A stretch of DNA of 64,000 nt from Virgibacillus halotolerans (GTDB lineage Bacteria; Bacillota; Bacilli; Bacillales; Amphibacillaceae). Shown here in pieces: positions 1 through 9,141 of this stretch. Position 1 is the stretch's first letter, and each line of letters starts with the position of its first letter. Location of the stretch: NCBI RefSeq assembly GCF_016908515.1, contig NZ_JAFBEA010000006.1, positions 1-64,000 of the forward strand, written 5' to 3'. A model generated the notes under the pieces. It did not search any database. It was not told where the DNA came from and saw nothing but the letters and a program-made list of their open reading frames with translations. A program made the position numbers and the translations under genes.

Positions 1-32
1 TACGTGAATGAGATCTTTTAGACATACAAAAA

Positions 33-85
33 CTCCCCTTAAGGAAAACAGATTTTATTTTTTAATCTGTCTACCTTAAGGGGAG
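33..85 (-). terminator. Rho-independent terminator of the fatty-acid transporter gene
   Basis: A perfect 12-bp stem (33-44 with 74-85) contains a nested 7-bp stem (48-54 with 64-70). Read on the minus strand it is followed at once by a run of T (complement of positions 28-32). It lies about 45 bases after the stop of the minus-strand transporter gene. Confidence 0.85.
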
Positions 86-131
86 CATATCAGATTGATA
101 GAGCGAGGTTTTTCCGGTACTAAAATACAAT

Positions 132-1466
132 TTATAAAAACAGTAAACCGATGGCGATTGGGAAGAAGCTATAGAGCAATATCATGACACAAAACCCCAT
201 GATATCACGTACTTTTAAGCCTGCAATTGCAAGTAAAGGTAATGCCCAGAAAGGCTGAATCATATTTGTCCAAGCGTCTCCCCACGCGACAGCCATCGCT
301 GTTTTCGCGGTATCAACGCCAATTTCAAGGGAAGCTGGTATCATAATTGGTCCCTGGACAGCCCATTGACCACCACCGGAAGGGACGAAGAAGTTAACCA
401 ATCCAGCACTGATAAAGGTAAACAACGGGAATGTGAATTCATTCGAAATACTGACAAACCATAATGACATTTGTTCAGATAGCCCAGAAGCAACCATCAT
501 CCCCATTATTCCAGCATAAAATGGGAATTGGACGACAATCCCCCCAGCATTTTTCACTGCACCTGTAATACTATCTAAGAATTTACGCGGTGTTCCATGG
601 AAAATAATACCGAGAAATAGCATGACAAAGTTGACAATATTAATATTTAAGTCAAAGCCGTTTTTGGCAAAATAATAGATTGCAAAAATAATACCGAATA
701 TTCCTATTAAAAGAGAAACAACTTTACTGTTTTCCAGTCGGTCCGCAGGTGTTGCTGTTTCTTCCGTTTCTTTCGGTGTGTCCTCCAATTCATCTGTCTC
801 TTGTAGTCTCCAAGCCGCTGGTTTCGAGTCACTTAACGTGTCCCTTGAATTCATTAGAAAACGGTTAAGTAGTGGTAAAGTTATGAGCAAAAAGACAACA
901 ATAAAGATATTAAAACCACTGAACATGGTATCTTTTACGGGCACAAGTCCCATTGTATCCTCCAGAAAATGTCCGGGTGTAGCAATTAATAATGGGATTG
1001 ATCCGGATAAACCACCATGCCACACTAAAAAGCCACTGTAAGCACTAGCCATTAGCAAGCGATAGTCGACAGAAGGAACACGCTTTGCAACATGGATAGC
1101 TAATAGCGCCCCAACGACCAGTCCGAAACCATAGTTAATCAAACAGGCGATGGCTGCGACAAATGTTACTAATAAAATAGCTTGCCCCGGGGTATGGGCA
1201 AGTTTACTAATCCTTGTTAGAAGCCTTTTAACAACGGGGGTGCTTGCCAGGATATAACCAGTAACAACAATAAGTGCCATTTGCATTGAAAACTCAAGCA
1301 GGTCCCAAAATCCGTCACCCCAAAACGTAATCATTTGCAGTGGTGAACTGTCAGTGAAAAAAGTACCGAGAAGGAATACGGCAAATGTTAAAATAACTGC
1401 AAATAAAAACGCATCAGGTAAATAACGTTGTACCATACGATCAAAAAATCTGGTGAGTGCCTTCAT
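132..1466 (-). CDS. atoE: Short-chain fatty acid transporter, AtoE family
   Basis: A polytopic inner-membrane carrier of 444 residues with about 10-12 hydrophobic segments. It matches the AtoE family, which takes up short-chain fatty acids such as acetoacetate or butyrate. Family hallmarks are the N-terminal MKALTRFFDRMVQRYLPDAF and the Gly/Pro-rich loop FVPSGGGQWAVQGP near residue 360. An ATG 15 bases upstream lies inside the GGAGG ribosome binding site, so the start at 1466 is preferred. The gene stands alone with its own terminator; no acetoacetate-catabolism genes are adjacent. The substrate is inferred from the family. Confidence 0.85.
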   Translation of the reverse strand: MKALTRFFDRMVQRYLPDAFLFAVILTFAVFLLGTFFTDSSPLQMITFWGDGFWDLLEFSMQMALIVVTGYILASTPVVKRLLTRISKLAHTPGQAILLVTFVAAIACLINYGFGLVVGALLAIHVAKRVPSVDYRLLMASAYSGFLVWHGGLSGSIPLLIATPGHFLEDTMGLVPVKDTMFSGFNIFIVVFLLITLPLLNRFLMNSRDTLSDSKPAAWRLQETDELEDTPKETEETATPADRLENSKVVSLLIGIFGIIFAIYYFAKNGFDLNINIVNFVMLFLGIIFHGTPRKFLDSITGAVKNAGGIVVQFPFYAGIMGMMVASGLSEQMSLWFVSISNEFTFPLFTFISAGLVNFFVPSGGGQWAVQGPIMIPASLEIGVDTAKTAMAVAWGDAWTNMIQPFWALPLLAIAGLKVRDIMGFCVMILLYSFFPIAIGLLFL

Positions 1467-1656
1467 AATTATTTCCTCCATTTCAAGAAATTCAATATAG
1501 GTTCTATATTAACGCAAAAGTATTTTCATTGAAATGGAAATATTCAAACCTGCATGAAATTAAATCTAAAATAATAGCGACATATACGAAAACAATCTTC
1601 CTTATTTAAATGATTGCGTTTACGTTACATGATCTATTTTTTATCTTGGAAATTAC

Positions 1657-1683
1657 TACAGGATGGTGATTATTAGCCGATAG
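1657..1683 (+). promoter_or_regulatory. Candidate sigma-D (motility) promoter for cheA-cheW-mcp
   Basis: TACA (1657-1660), 15 bases, then GCCGATAG (1676-1683) resembles the sigma-D consensus TAAA-N15-GCCGATAT with one mismatch in each box. It lies about 150 bases before cheA. A Spo0A-box-like TGTCGAAA sits downstream at 1730-1737. Nothing else is evident in the 364-base gap 1467-1830. Confidence 0.55.
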
Positions 1684-1830
1684 ATAGAATAGGTACTTAT
1701 TACTACTTCTGTGAATGTTATTTCATACTTGTCGAAAGTCTGGCTACAAGAATAGTCTTCCATGTTTCATTATTTGAAGCTGTTTGTACGCCGACTATTT
1801 ATTACTGGATTGATAGAAAGGAAGAATGAA

Positions 1831-3810
1831 ATGGACACAAATGAATACATGGGAATATTCCTTGATGAATCTCGTGAACATTTACAGGCTGTAAATGACA
1901 ACATTTTAAAATTGGAAAAAGAACCTGAAAACCTACAAATCGTGAATGAAATATTTCGATCTGCCCACACATTAAAAGGAATTGCAGCCACAATGGGTTT
2001 TGATGATATTACCTCATTGACCCACCAGATGGAAAATGTATTGGATAAAATTCGCAGTAATATGCTTTCTGTTTCTACCGATCTCATTGATATCATCTTC
2101 TTGGCAGTTGAACATTTAGAAGAGATGGTGGATGCGATTGGACAAGGTAATGATGGAAAAAAAGATGTATCCGACTTAGTAACGCAATTAAAACAAATCG
2201 AACATGGAGATTATATACCTGAAATGGCGGCTGTATCCGAACAAAATATTCCGATACAAATGAATTTGGACGAATATCAAATCGCCGTTGCAGCACAGGC
2301 GAAAGAGCAGGGATATGAAACCATTCAAATGACTGTGACCTTTGCCGAGGACTGTGTAATGAAAGCAGTTCGGGCATACATGGTCTATGAGGTACTGGAA
2401 AGTAAGGGAGAATTGATGAAGACAATCCCTGCTGCTGATGAAATGGAAACGGCTGATTTTGAACAAGGTTTTTCAGTGGTTTTACTGTCAACGGAAAGTG
2501 AAGAAGTGATTCAATCTGCGGTAATGCGTGTCTCGGAAGTTAAACATGTGGCAATTGCCAGCTATTCATCGGAGGCTTCAGAGAAATCTATGGCTGACGA
2601 TACACCGGGTAAAGTCAACAGATCCGATGAAGCGGAAGGGCAGCACGAAACTGGAACAACCTCGAAAACAATTCGCGTAAATTTGGAACGAATTGATGAT
2701 TTAATGAATTTGTTTGAAGAAATTGTTATTGACCGAAGCAGATTGGAGGTCATTGCCAAGGAAATAAACCATCCAGATTTAACAGAAACGGTTGGACATA
2801 TGACTAGCGTTTCAGAGGATATGCAGGAGCTAATCTTAACGATGCGGATGGTTCCGGTTGAGCAAGTCTTTAACAGGTTTCCAAGGATGGTTAGAGGACT
2901 TGCCAAAGAGTTGGATAAAAAAATAGACTTAGAAATTATTGGTGCGGAAACCGAGTTAGACCGTACTGTTATCGATCAAATCGGTGACCCATTAGTTCAT
3001 TTGATTCGAAATGGCATTGATCACGGTATAGAATCACCCGCTACGCGTATCTATGCAGGGAAATCAGAGGTAGGGAAGCTTATTTTACGTGCCTACCATA
3101 GTGGAAACCATATATTTATTGAAATTGAAGATGATGGCGCTGGGATAAATCGTAACAAAGTAGCTGCAAAGGCACTTGAAAATGGCATCATTACTGCAGA
3201 ACAATCGGCTCATTTTACAGATGATGAGGTCGCGCAATTGATATTATCGTCCGGGTTCAGTACTGCGGATCACGTATCAGATATATCTGGCAGGGGCGTA
3301 GGTCTGGATGTTGTAAAAAATAAGATTGAATCACTGGGAGGAAAAATAACGATCGAATCGCAGCAGGGGTACGGAAGTAAATTTTCCATTCAATTACCTT
3401 TAACCCTTTCCATCCTATTGACACTATTAGTGAAGGTGGAACAGGAAACCTATGCGATTCCATTGTCATCGATTATTGAAACAGCACTGCTGACAGAGGC
3501 GCAAATTCTGTATACACATGGTCAGAAAGTGATGGACTTTCGTGGTAGTGTCGTTCCACTTATATCCTTAAAGGAAGTTTTTCAAATACCAGGTGATAGA
3601 AAAGTTGACCAACAGTACCAATCGGTTGTGATTGTAAAAAAAGGGGAGAAAATGACGGGGATTATGGTTGATTCATTTATTGGTCAACGTGAAATTGTAT
3701 TGAAGGCTCTAGGAAATTACCTTGGAGATATTTTTGCTATTTCAGGTGCCACCATTTTAGGTGAGGGACAAGTCGCTTTAATTATCGATCCAAACGCATT
3801 AAGTAAATAA
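1831..3810 (+). CDS. cheA: Chemotaxis histidine kinase CheA
   Basis: CheA (659 residues) couples receptor arrays to the flagellar motor by phosphorylating CheY and CheB. Domains in order: Hpt (P1) with the phospho-acceptor in SAHTLKG (His46), a divergent P2 region around 130-260, a dimerisation domain from about 290, an HATPase with N-box HLIRNGIDHG and G-boxes DDGAGI and GRGVGLDVV, and a CheW-like C-terminal domain. The reading frame is open 69 bases further upstream, but AAGGA at 1818-1822 supports ATG 1831. It heads a three-gene cluster with cheW and an MCP. No cheB, cheR, cheC, cheD or cheY is adjacent, so it is either a second array kinase or a relocated cheA. Confidence 0.92.
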   Translation: MDTNEYMGIFLDESREHLQAVNDNILKLEKEPENLQIVNEIFRSAHTLKGIAATMGFDDITSLTHQMENVLDKIRSNMLSVSTDLIDIIFLAVEHLEEMVDAIGQGNDGKKDVSDLVTQLKQIEHGDYIPEMAAVSEQNIPIQMNLDEYQIAVAAQAKEQGYETIQMTVTFAEDCVMKAVRAYMVYEVLESKGELMKTIPAADEMETADFEQGFSVVLLSTESEEVIQSAVMRVSEVKHVAIASYSSEASEKSMADDTPGKVNRSDEAEGQHETGTTSKTIRVNLERIDDLMNLFEEIVIDRSRLEVIAKEINHPDLTETVGHMTSVSEDMQELILTMRMVPVEQVFNRFPRMVRGLAKELDKKIDLEIIGAETELDRTVIDQIGDPLVHLIRNGIDHGIESPATRIYAGKSEVGKLILRAYHSGNHIFIEIEDDGAGINRNKVAAKALENGIITAEQSAHFTDDEVAQLILSSGFSTADHVSDISGRGVGLDVVKNKIESLGGKITIESQQGYGSKFSIQLPLTLSILLTLLVKVEQETYAIPLSSIIETALLTEAQILYTHGQKVMDFRGSVVPLISLKEVFQIPGDRKVDQQYQSVVIVKKGEKMTGIMVDSFIGQREIVLKALGNYLGDIFAISGATILGEGQVALIIDPNALSK

Positions 3811-3828
3811 ACATAGGGGGCATGGAAA

Positions 3829-4293
3829 TTGGAAATGACAAAATATATTGTTGTAAAGCTGAAAGAACAATCCTATGGCGTAGATGTTCAAAAAGTACTT
3901 TCTATTGAACGATTAGAAGAAGTGACGGAGGTGCCGAGAAGCTCTCCGTTTATTAAAGGGGTCATCAATATCCGTGGCGAAACCACACCGATTATAGATC
4001 TGAAGGAACGTTTACATGTTGAAGGAACGGAGCCAACTGTGGATTCCCGTATTTTAATTGTGACAACAGAAGGTACCCAGATCGGATTAATTGTTGATTC
4101 TGCAACAGAAGTAATTGACATTGACCCTGCGGTAATTGAGCAGGCACCTGGAATTATTGGCGGTGTACATGAAATTTATTTGAAGGGAGTAGCCAAGGTG
4201 GCGAATAAACTCTTAATATTATTGGATCTGGAACGGATTTTAGATCTTGATGAATCCAATGAAATACAGGAAGTGATTGCAGACCAACATTAG
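3829..4293 (+). CDS. cheW: Chemotaxis coupling protein CheW
   Basis: CheW (154 residues) bridges CheA and methyl-accepting receptors at the inner face of the membrane. It consists of one CheW/SH3-like domain, with the conserved core PFIKGVINIRGETTPIIDL around residues 42-60 and LILLDLERIL near the end. A TTG start at 3829 is chosen because AGGGGG at 3815-3820 is correctly spaced; ATG 3835 is an in-frame alternative. It lies 18 bases after cheA and 56 bases before the receptor gene, so the three are probably co-transcribed. Confidence 0.93.
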   Translation: MEMTKYIVVKLKEQSYGVDVQKVLSIERLEEVTEVPRSSPFIKGVINIRGETTPIIDLKERLHVEGTEPTVDSRILIVTTEGTQIGLIVDSATEVIDIDPAVIEQAPGIIGGVHEIYLKGVAKVANKLLILLDLERILDLDESNEIQEVIADQH

Positions 4294-4349
4294 ATTTTGC
4301 TGGTATAACAAATTTTGAATAGAAAATTAAATAAAAGGTGGATCATGGA

Positions 4350-6041
4350 TTGAAAAATATTATAAGTTTTAAAAGTATTAAACAGAAAATGATATTTGGT
4401 TTTTCACTAGTTATTTTACTTGTTATTATATTGGGGGTTTATAATTTTACGGTAGTAAAATCGAATACGAAAGATGCAGAAAGGATAGCAAACCAAGAAC
4501 TTCCACTTTTAATGGCAAACCAGGGGCTCTTAAATTCCCTTGCTAATCGAATCGCTGCGGCACGTGGTTATGTGTTACACGGAGGGGATTATAGAGCCGA
4601 ATTTGAGTCATATACGGAAGATGGCAAGCATTTCGAGCAAATCATTAGGGATATCGAAGTAACACCTGAATTTGAAGCATTGATGAAAAAAACGATTGAA
4701 TGGCGTGAGTATGTCACGGACGAAATATTCGCCGCGTATGACCAAGGAGAGCATGAAAAGGCACAGCAATATTTAGCGGATACGAAGCAAACTGTAAATG
4801 AACTTTTGGAAGGATATCAAGATCTGGCAGCGAGTCGGGAAGAACGTATAGAACAGGTGGAAAAGGATGTCATAGATGAAGGAAAAACAACGATTGTTAT
4901 TGTAACTGTTGTAACTGTTCTAGTTATCGTATCTAGTTTGGTCATTGCACTGATTACTTCCAATATGATATCAAGACCGCTGAAAACGGTAATGGATCGA
5001 ATGAAGTCCATTGCACAAGGGGATTTAAGCTTGGAACCATTGGAAACAAAATCCCGTGACGAAGTAGGTCAGCTAGTAGTAGCAACCAATGAAATGAGCA
5101 ATAATACGCGTGATTTACTGAACAAAATTAATGCTGTTTCTGAAACGGTAACAAGTCAAAGTGAAGAACTGACCCAGGCAGCGAATGAAGTAAAAGCAGG
5201 TTCTGAACAAGTGGCAATTACCATGCAGGAATTGGCAACAGGTTCTGAAACGCAAGCCAACAGCGCAAGTGACATTGCTGCAATCATGGGAACATTCGCA
5301 GTCAAAGTTCAGGAAGCGAATGAAAACGGCGGACGTGTTCAAGAATACTCTAACAATGTTCTTGGCATGACAAACGAGGGAACAGAAATTATGGATGCAA
5401 CGACTGGTCAGATGGCTAAGATTGATCAAATTGTACGTGACGCTGTTGAAAAGGTACAAGGGTTAGATAGTCAATCACAGGAAATATCTAAGTTGGTTTC
5501 TGTTATTCAGGGGATCGCGGATCAGACCAATCTGTTGGCATTAAATGCTGCAATTGAGGCGGCTAGAGCGGGCGAACATGGTAAAGGATTTGCAGTTGTG
5601 GCAGACGAGGTGAGAAAGCTTGCTGAACAAGTTTCTGTATCGGTAACGGATATCACTGACATTGTAGCAGGTATACAACATGAAACGGAGATTGTAACCA
5701 AATCACTGCATACCGGGTATGCGGAAGTTGAACAAGGAACAATACAAATTGAAACGACCGGAAATACCTTTAAAGAAATCAATTCCGCTGTCCATGAGAT
5801 GGTAAGCAATATTCAATTGTCTTCAGAAAACCTATCCGAAATTGCGGCTAATAGTCAGGAGATGAATGGATCGATTGAGGAAATTGCATCCATCTCTGAA
5901 GAATCAGCAGCAGGCGTGGAGCAAACTTCCGCCACGACGCAACAAACAAGCAGTTCCATGGAAGAAGTTGCCGGAAGTTCTGAACAGCTTGCTAAATTAG
6001 CTGAAGAGCTAAATGGATTGGTGAACCAGTTTAAACTATAA
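4350..6041 (+). CDS. Methyl-accepting chemotaxis protein
   Basis: A receptor of about 563 residues. TM1 (about 15-35) is followed by an extracytoplasmic four-helix-bundle sensor of about 150 residues, TM2 (about 185-208), a HAMP domain and a long cytoplasmic coiled coil. The signalling hairpin tip carries the canonical [22 protein letters not shown] 4350 is preferred over the in-frame GTG 4338 because the latter lies inside the AAGGTGGA ribosome binding site. The ligand cannot be predicted from sequence. A strong terminator follows, closing the cheA-cheW-mcp unit. Confidence 0.9.
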   Translation: MKNIISFKSIKQKMIFGFSLVILLVIILGVYNFTVVKSNTKDAERIANQELPLLMANQGLLNSLANRIAAARGYVLHGGDYRAEFESYTEDGKHFEQIIRDIEVTPEFEALMKKTIEWREYVTDEIFAAYDQGEHEKAQQYLADTKQTVNELLEGYQDLAASREERIEQVEKDVIDEGKTTIVIVTVVTVLVIVSSLVIALITSNMISRPLKTVMDRMKSIAQGDLSLEPLETKSRDEVGQLVVATNEMSNNTRDLLNKINAVSETVTSQSEELTQAANEVKAGSEQVAITMQELATGSETQANSASDIAAIMGTFAVKVQEANENGGRVQEYSNNVLGMTNEGTEIMDATTGQMAKIDQIVRDAVEKVQGLDSQSQEISKLVSVIQGIADQTNLLALNAAIEAARAGEHGKGFAVVADEVRKLAEQVSVSVTDITDIVAGIQHETEIVTKSLHTGYAEVEQGTIQIETTGNTFKEINSAVHEMVSNIQLSSENLSEIAANSQEMNGSIEEIASISEESAAGVEQTSATTQQTSSSMEEVAGSSEQLAKLAEELNGLVNQFKL

Positions 6042-6060
6042 CTAAATGTAATTTTATTAA

Positions 6061-6100
6061 AAATAACTACCATGCGATGCATCATGGTAGTTATTTTTTA
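6061..6100 (+). terminator. Terminator after mcp
   Basis: A perfect 14-bp inverted repeat (6061-6074 with 6083-6096) is followed by T-rich sequence, 20 bases after the receptor stop codon. Confidence 0.85.
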
Positions 6101-6316
6101 TCTCCGATTGTCGGGCAGTTAACCCCCTACTAAATGACGTTTCGCTTTATAATGGTCCACAAATCAACGAATCATAATTAAAAGTCTCCTCGAATACAAT
6201 GTTTTAAATTTATATAAACGGGAATATTGAAGTCTATAACATTGATGATTTAAAAGAATATTGGTCTATTACCAATATTTAGATGCAGGTTTACTTCAAA
6301 ATGGGACTAAAGGGTG

Positions 6317-6346
6317 TTGACTTTCAAGCTCATCTTGACGTATAAT
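6317..6346 (+). promoter_or_regulatory. Sigma-A promoter of ltaS
   Basis: TTGACT (6317-6322), an 18-base spacer and a perfect TATAAT (6341-6346) lie about 70 bases before the ltaS start. The rest of the gap 6101-6418 shows nothing recognisable. Confidence 0.75.
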
Positions 6347-6418
6347 TAATAATCGTTCGTAAAATAAATTTGGCATGAGAAAATGAATAACAGAACTTAA
6401 ATTTATGAGGTGAAGAAA

Positions 6419-8383
6419 GTGAAGAAATTTTTATCAACAAAGATGGGATTCTTTGCGATCACTCTGGCACTTTTTTGGATAAAAACGTATATTATATATT
6501 CAGTAGAATTTGACCTAGGTGTCAGCAATGGAATGCAGCAGTTTCTATTATTCTTTAATCCACTTAGCTCAGGATTGATTTTCCTGGGACTTGCATTATT
6601 TGCAAAGGGTAGAAGAGCTGGTGTATGGCTAATTGTCATTGACTCCATATTGACCTTCGTATTGTATGCGAATGTTATCTTTTATCGTTTCAATAGCGAT
6701 TTTATTACGATTCCTACGCTGCTGCAAACAGGTAACTTTGGCAGTTTAGGTGGTAGTATTGTAGATTTAGCGATGGTCCATGATTTGTTTTATGCCGTCG
6801 ATTTAATCTTCCTGATTGTATTGTTTGTAAAAGTTAAAGCAAATTGGTCCGTAACACGTATGAAAATACGTAAACCATTTCTAGTGTTAATTGCTGGTGT
6901 TATTGCATTTACAGTTAACCTTGGTTTGGCTGAAGCGGATCGTCCACAATTATTAGAGCGTACATTCGATCGTAATTATGTGGTGAAATACCTTGGTGCA
7001 TATAACTTCTTGATTCATGATGCAATTGAGAGTGCCAAGACGTCAACAAGACGGGTATTAGCCGACAGTAGCGATATTACAAAAGTGGAAAATTATACAA
7101 AAAATAAATATGCAGAACCTAATGCTGAGTTTTTTGGTAAAGGGAAAGGTAAAAACGTTATTAAAATACACCTTGAATCTTTCCAGTCGTTTTTAATTGA
7201 CTATGAATTACACGGTGAGGAAGTTACACCTTTTCTAAACTCATTGGTGAATGAAGACAAGGACTACACGTACTTTGATAATTTCTTCCATCAAACAGAG
7301 CAAGGGAAAACAGCGGATGCGGAATTGATCATGGATACGTCGTTATATGGATTGCCACAAGGTGCTGCGTTTGTAACAAAAGGAAACAATACGTACCAAG
7401 CGTTGCCTGCAATCATGCATCAACAACAAGACTATACAACCGCGGTATTCCATGGTGATTACAAATCATTCTGGAATCGTGACGAAATATATAAACAACT
7501 GGGAATCGATGAATTCTATGATGCTAGTTATTACGATATGAGTGATGATAATATCATTAACTATGGCTTGAAAGATAAACCTTTCTTTGAAGAATCGATG
7601 CCATTACTAGAAGATATGGATCAGCCTTTTTATGCACACATGATGACACTAACACATCATCATCCATATCTCATTGATGAAGATGAAGCGAGTATTGATC
7701 CAGCTGAAACCGGAGATGGTTCTGTTGACCGTTACTTCCAGACGGCTCGTTATATGGATGAAGCTTTGGAACAGTTTATTAATGACCTGAAGGAATCTGG
7801 CTTGTACGATGATTCCATTATCATGTTATATGGTGATCATTACGGTATATCAGATAACCACAACCGTGCGATGAGTGAGATTATGGATGAAGAGATTACA
7901 CCACTTAAAAATGCTGAGTTACAGCGCGTGCCGTTTATCATCCGAGTCCCAGGTGTGGAAGGTCAAGGTACCAATCACGAATACGCTGGTCAAATGGATG
8001 TGATGCCGACACTATTGCATATTTTAGGTATTGATGCACAGGATTATATCCAGTTCGGTACAGATATGTTCTCAAAAGACCATAAGGATTTCGTACCATT
8101 CAGAAATGGTAGCTTCATGACACCGGAATATAGTTTAGTAAATGATGTATTCTATGACAATGAAACGAAAGAAAAAATTGAAGAGCCAACGGAAGAAATG
8201 TTAAAACAAAAAGAAGAAGTATTGCAGGAACTAGAACTTTCAGATGAAGTGTTATATGGAGATTTGTTACGATTCTATACACCAAACAAGGATTGGAAGC
8301 CAGTCGATAAGAATGATTACTTCTATGGCAAGCAAGAAAATGAAGAGCACGAACAAGAAGAACAAGACCAACAAGATAAATAA
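6419..8383 (+). CDS. ltaS: Lipoteichoic acid synthase LtaS
   Basis: LtaS polymerises glycerol-phosphate, taken from phosphatidylglycerol, onto a glycolipid anchor on the outer face of the membrane. The protein has about 654 residues. Five N-terminal transmembrane segments (residues 10-180) precede an extracellular alkaline-phosphatase-like sulfatase domain. The nucleophile Thr lies in GKTADAE near residue 297, and further metal ligands sit in YGDHYG. The acidic Gln/Glu-rich C-terminal tail fits a halophile. GTG 6419 is chosen because GAGGTGA at 6407-6413 fits it; GTG 6410 lies within that site. The gene is monocistronic, between its own promoter and terminator. Firmicutes often carry several paralogues, so the exact paralogue is uncertain. 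Confidence 0.9.
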   Translation: MKKFLSTKMGFFAITLALFWIKTYIIYSVEFDLGVSNGMQQFLLFFNPLSSGLIFLGLALFAKGRRAGVWLIVIDSILTFVLYANVIFYRFNSDFITIPTLLQTGNFGSLGGSIVDLAMVHDLFYAVDLIFLIVLFVKVKANWSVTRMKIRKPFLVLIAGVIAFTVNLGLAEADRPQLLERTFDRNYVVKYLGAYNFLIHDAIESAKTSTRRVLADSSDITKVENYTKNKYAEPNAEFFGKGKGKNVIKIHLESFQSFLIDYELHGEEVTPFLNSLVNEDKDYTYFDNFFHQTEQGKTADAELIMDTSLYGLPQGAAFVTKGNNTYQALPAIMHQQQDYTTAVFHGDYKSFWNRDEIYKQLGIDEFYDASYYDMSDDNIINYGLKDKPFFEESMPLLEDMDQPFYAHMMTLTHHHPYLIDEDEASIDPAETGDGSVDRYFQTARYMDEALEQFINDLKESGLYDDSIIMLYGDHYGISDNHNRAMSEIMDEEITPLKNAELQRVPFIIRVPGVEGQGTNHEYAGQMDVMPTLLHILGIDAQDYIQFGTDMFSKDHKDFVPFRNGSFMTPEYSLVNDVFYDNETKEKIEEPTEEMLKQKEEVLQELELSDEVLYGDLLRFYTPNKDWKPVDKNDYFYGKQENEEHEQEEQDQQDK

Positions 8384-8394
8384 TAATAATGTGG

Positions 8395-8428
8395 GGTGCT
8401 GACGATTGAACCGTCAGCACCTTTATTT
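8395..8428 (+). terminator. Terminator after ltaS
   Basis: A perfect 10-bp GC-rich stem (GGTGCTGACG 8395-8404 with CGTCAGCACC 8412-8421) is followed by TTTATTTA, 12 bases after the ltaS stop. Confidence 0.85.
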
Positions 8429-8636
8429 ATGGCTAAGTAGGATTCTAGATAAACTGATCGAATAGTTAAAAATATAAAACATTTTTTGTATTCTCCCTCC
8501 ATATGCATTACAAGTAATAACAAACTTTACATATACTAAAAGTATACAAGCAATATAAGCTTGTTCGTATATGATAAATCAGAAAATAATTTTTGCAAAC
8601 AAATGTTCTGTTTAGGGGTTATTTTCTTCCATTTTA

Positions 8637-8645
8637 TGATATACT
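8637..8645 (+). promoter_or_regulatory. Extended -10 promoter of the small toxin gene
   Basis: TG (8637-8638), one base, then TATACT (8640-8645) forms an extended -10 element about 55 bases before the toxin ribosome binding site. No good -35 box is seen. The gap 8430-8636 holds nothing else recognisable. Confidence 0.5.
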
Positions 8646-8706
8646 AAAATATAGATAATGTTCTTTTAGGATTGGTTGGCTAGCCCTGCTTAAAGAGAAG
8701 GGGGTG

Positions 8707-8808
8707 ATGCAATTGACCATTTATGAGGTTTTTGTGGTGCTGTTCGCATTCGGTACCTTTCTGATTGCATCCTTAGCACTCGTGATAAAAATGATCAATA
8801 AAAAATAG
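8707..8808 (+). CDS. Putative holin-like toxin (type I toxin-antitoxin peptide)
   Basis: A 33-residue peptide with one hydrophobic helix (roughly residues 8-28) and a Lys-rich C-terminus. It is typical of the short holin-like toxins (TxpA/BsrG/Hol-Tox type) whose overexpression damages the membrane. The start could be ATG 8707 or TTG 8713. The strong AAGGGGGTGA site (8698-8707) is better spaced for TTG, giving the family-like N-terminus MTIYEVF. A convergent antisense RNA overlaps its 3' end, as in txpA/ratA. The assignment rests on size, hydropathy, the N-terminal motif and the surrounding RNA structures. Confidence 0.75.
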   Translation: MQLTIYEVFVVLFAFGTFLIASLALVIKMINKK

Positions 8809-8936
8809 ACCTCCCTATAAACCTGTGAAAATTTGCTGGGAGAGGTCTATTCTCTGGATAGCCGATTCCCTGAAGGAACCGCTTATCATTTGGCCACAGT
8901 TACAGCTGTGGTCTTTTTTAGTATATGCGACAATCT
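8796..8936 (-). ncRNA. Candidate antitoxin antisense RNA (RatA-like)
   Basis: A minus-strand promoter at 8943-8970 should start an RNA near 8936. A bulged stem (8804-8815 with 8838-8851) followed, on the minus strand, by six T (complement of 8800-8805) is a good terminator for it. The toxin mRNA should end at the plus-strand terminator 8892-8919. The two RNAs would therefore overlap by about 110-120 bases tail to tail, the txpA/ratA arrangement. The RNA itself is inferred, not observed. Confidence 0.6.
8892..8919 (+). terminator. Terminator of the toxin mRNA
   Basis: GGCCACAG (8892-8899) pairs with CTGTGGTC (8906-8913) and is followed by six T. It lies 84 bases after the toxin stop codon, giving the long structured 3' UTR usual in type I toxins. 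Confidence 0.75.
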
Positions 8937-8942
8937 ACCTAT

Positions 8943-8970
8943 AGTATACCACAAATATAGGTTTTGAAAA
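8943..8970 (-). promoter_or_regulatory. Promoter of the antisense RNA
   Basis: On the minus strand, TTTTCA (complement of 8965-8970), 16 bases, then TGG-TATACT (complement of 8943-8948) forms a -35 and an extended -10. Transcription would run toward the toxin gene. The remaining gap to 9141 holds only an AT-rich leader of the next gene. Confidence 0.55.
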
Positions 8971-9141
8971 TGGAAAACGTGTCAATGGTGGATGTATTTT
9001 CGAATAAAAGTCATTTGTCCTGTGGTGTTGTTTGAAATGTTTCTATTATATGCTATCGCAGGTCAATTAGAATCCCATCCCTTCCCACCTACTTGGGTAT
9101 ATGCTATATTTGTAGAAACAAGTTTTTTGGAGGCAGCAGTT

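Noticed and set aside
8992-9141. N-terminal extension of the first MFS carrier
   Set aside because: The extension has no membrane-protein character and overlaps the carrier's own leader. GGAGG at 9129-9133 supports TTG 9142.
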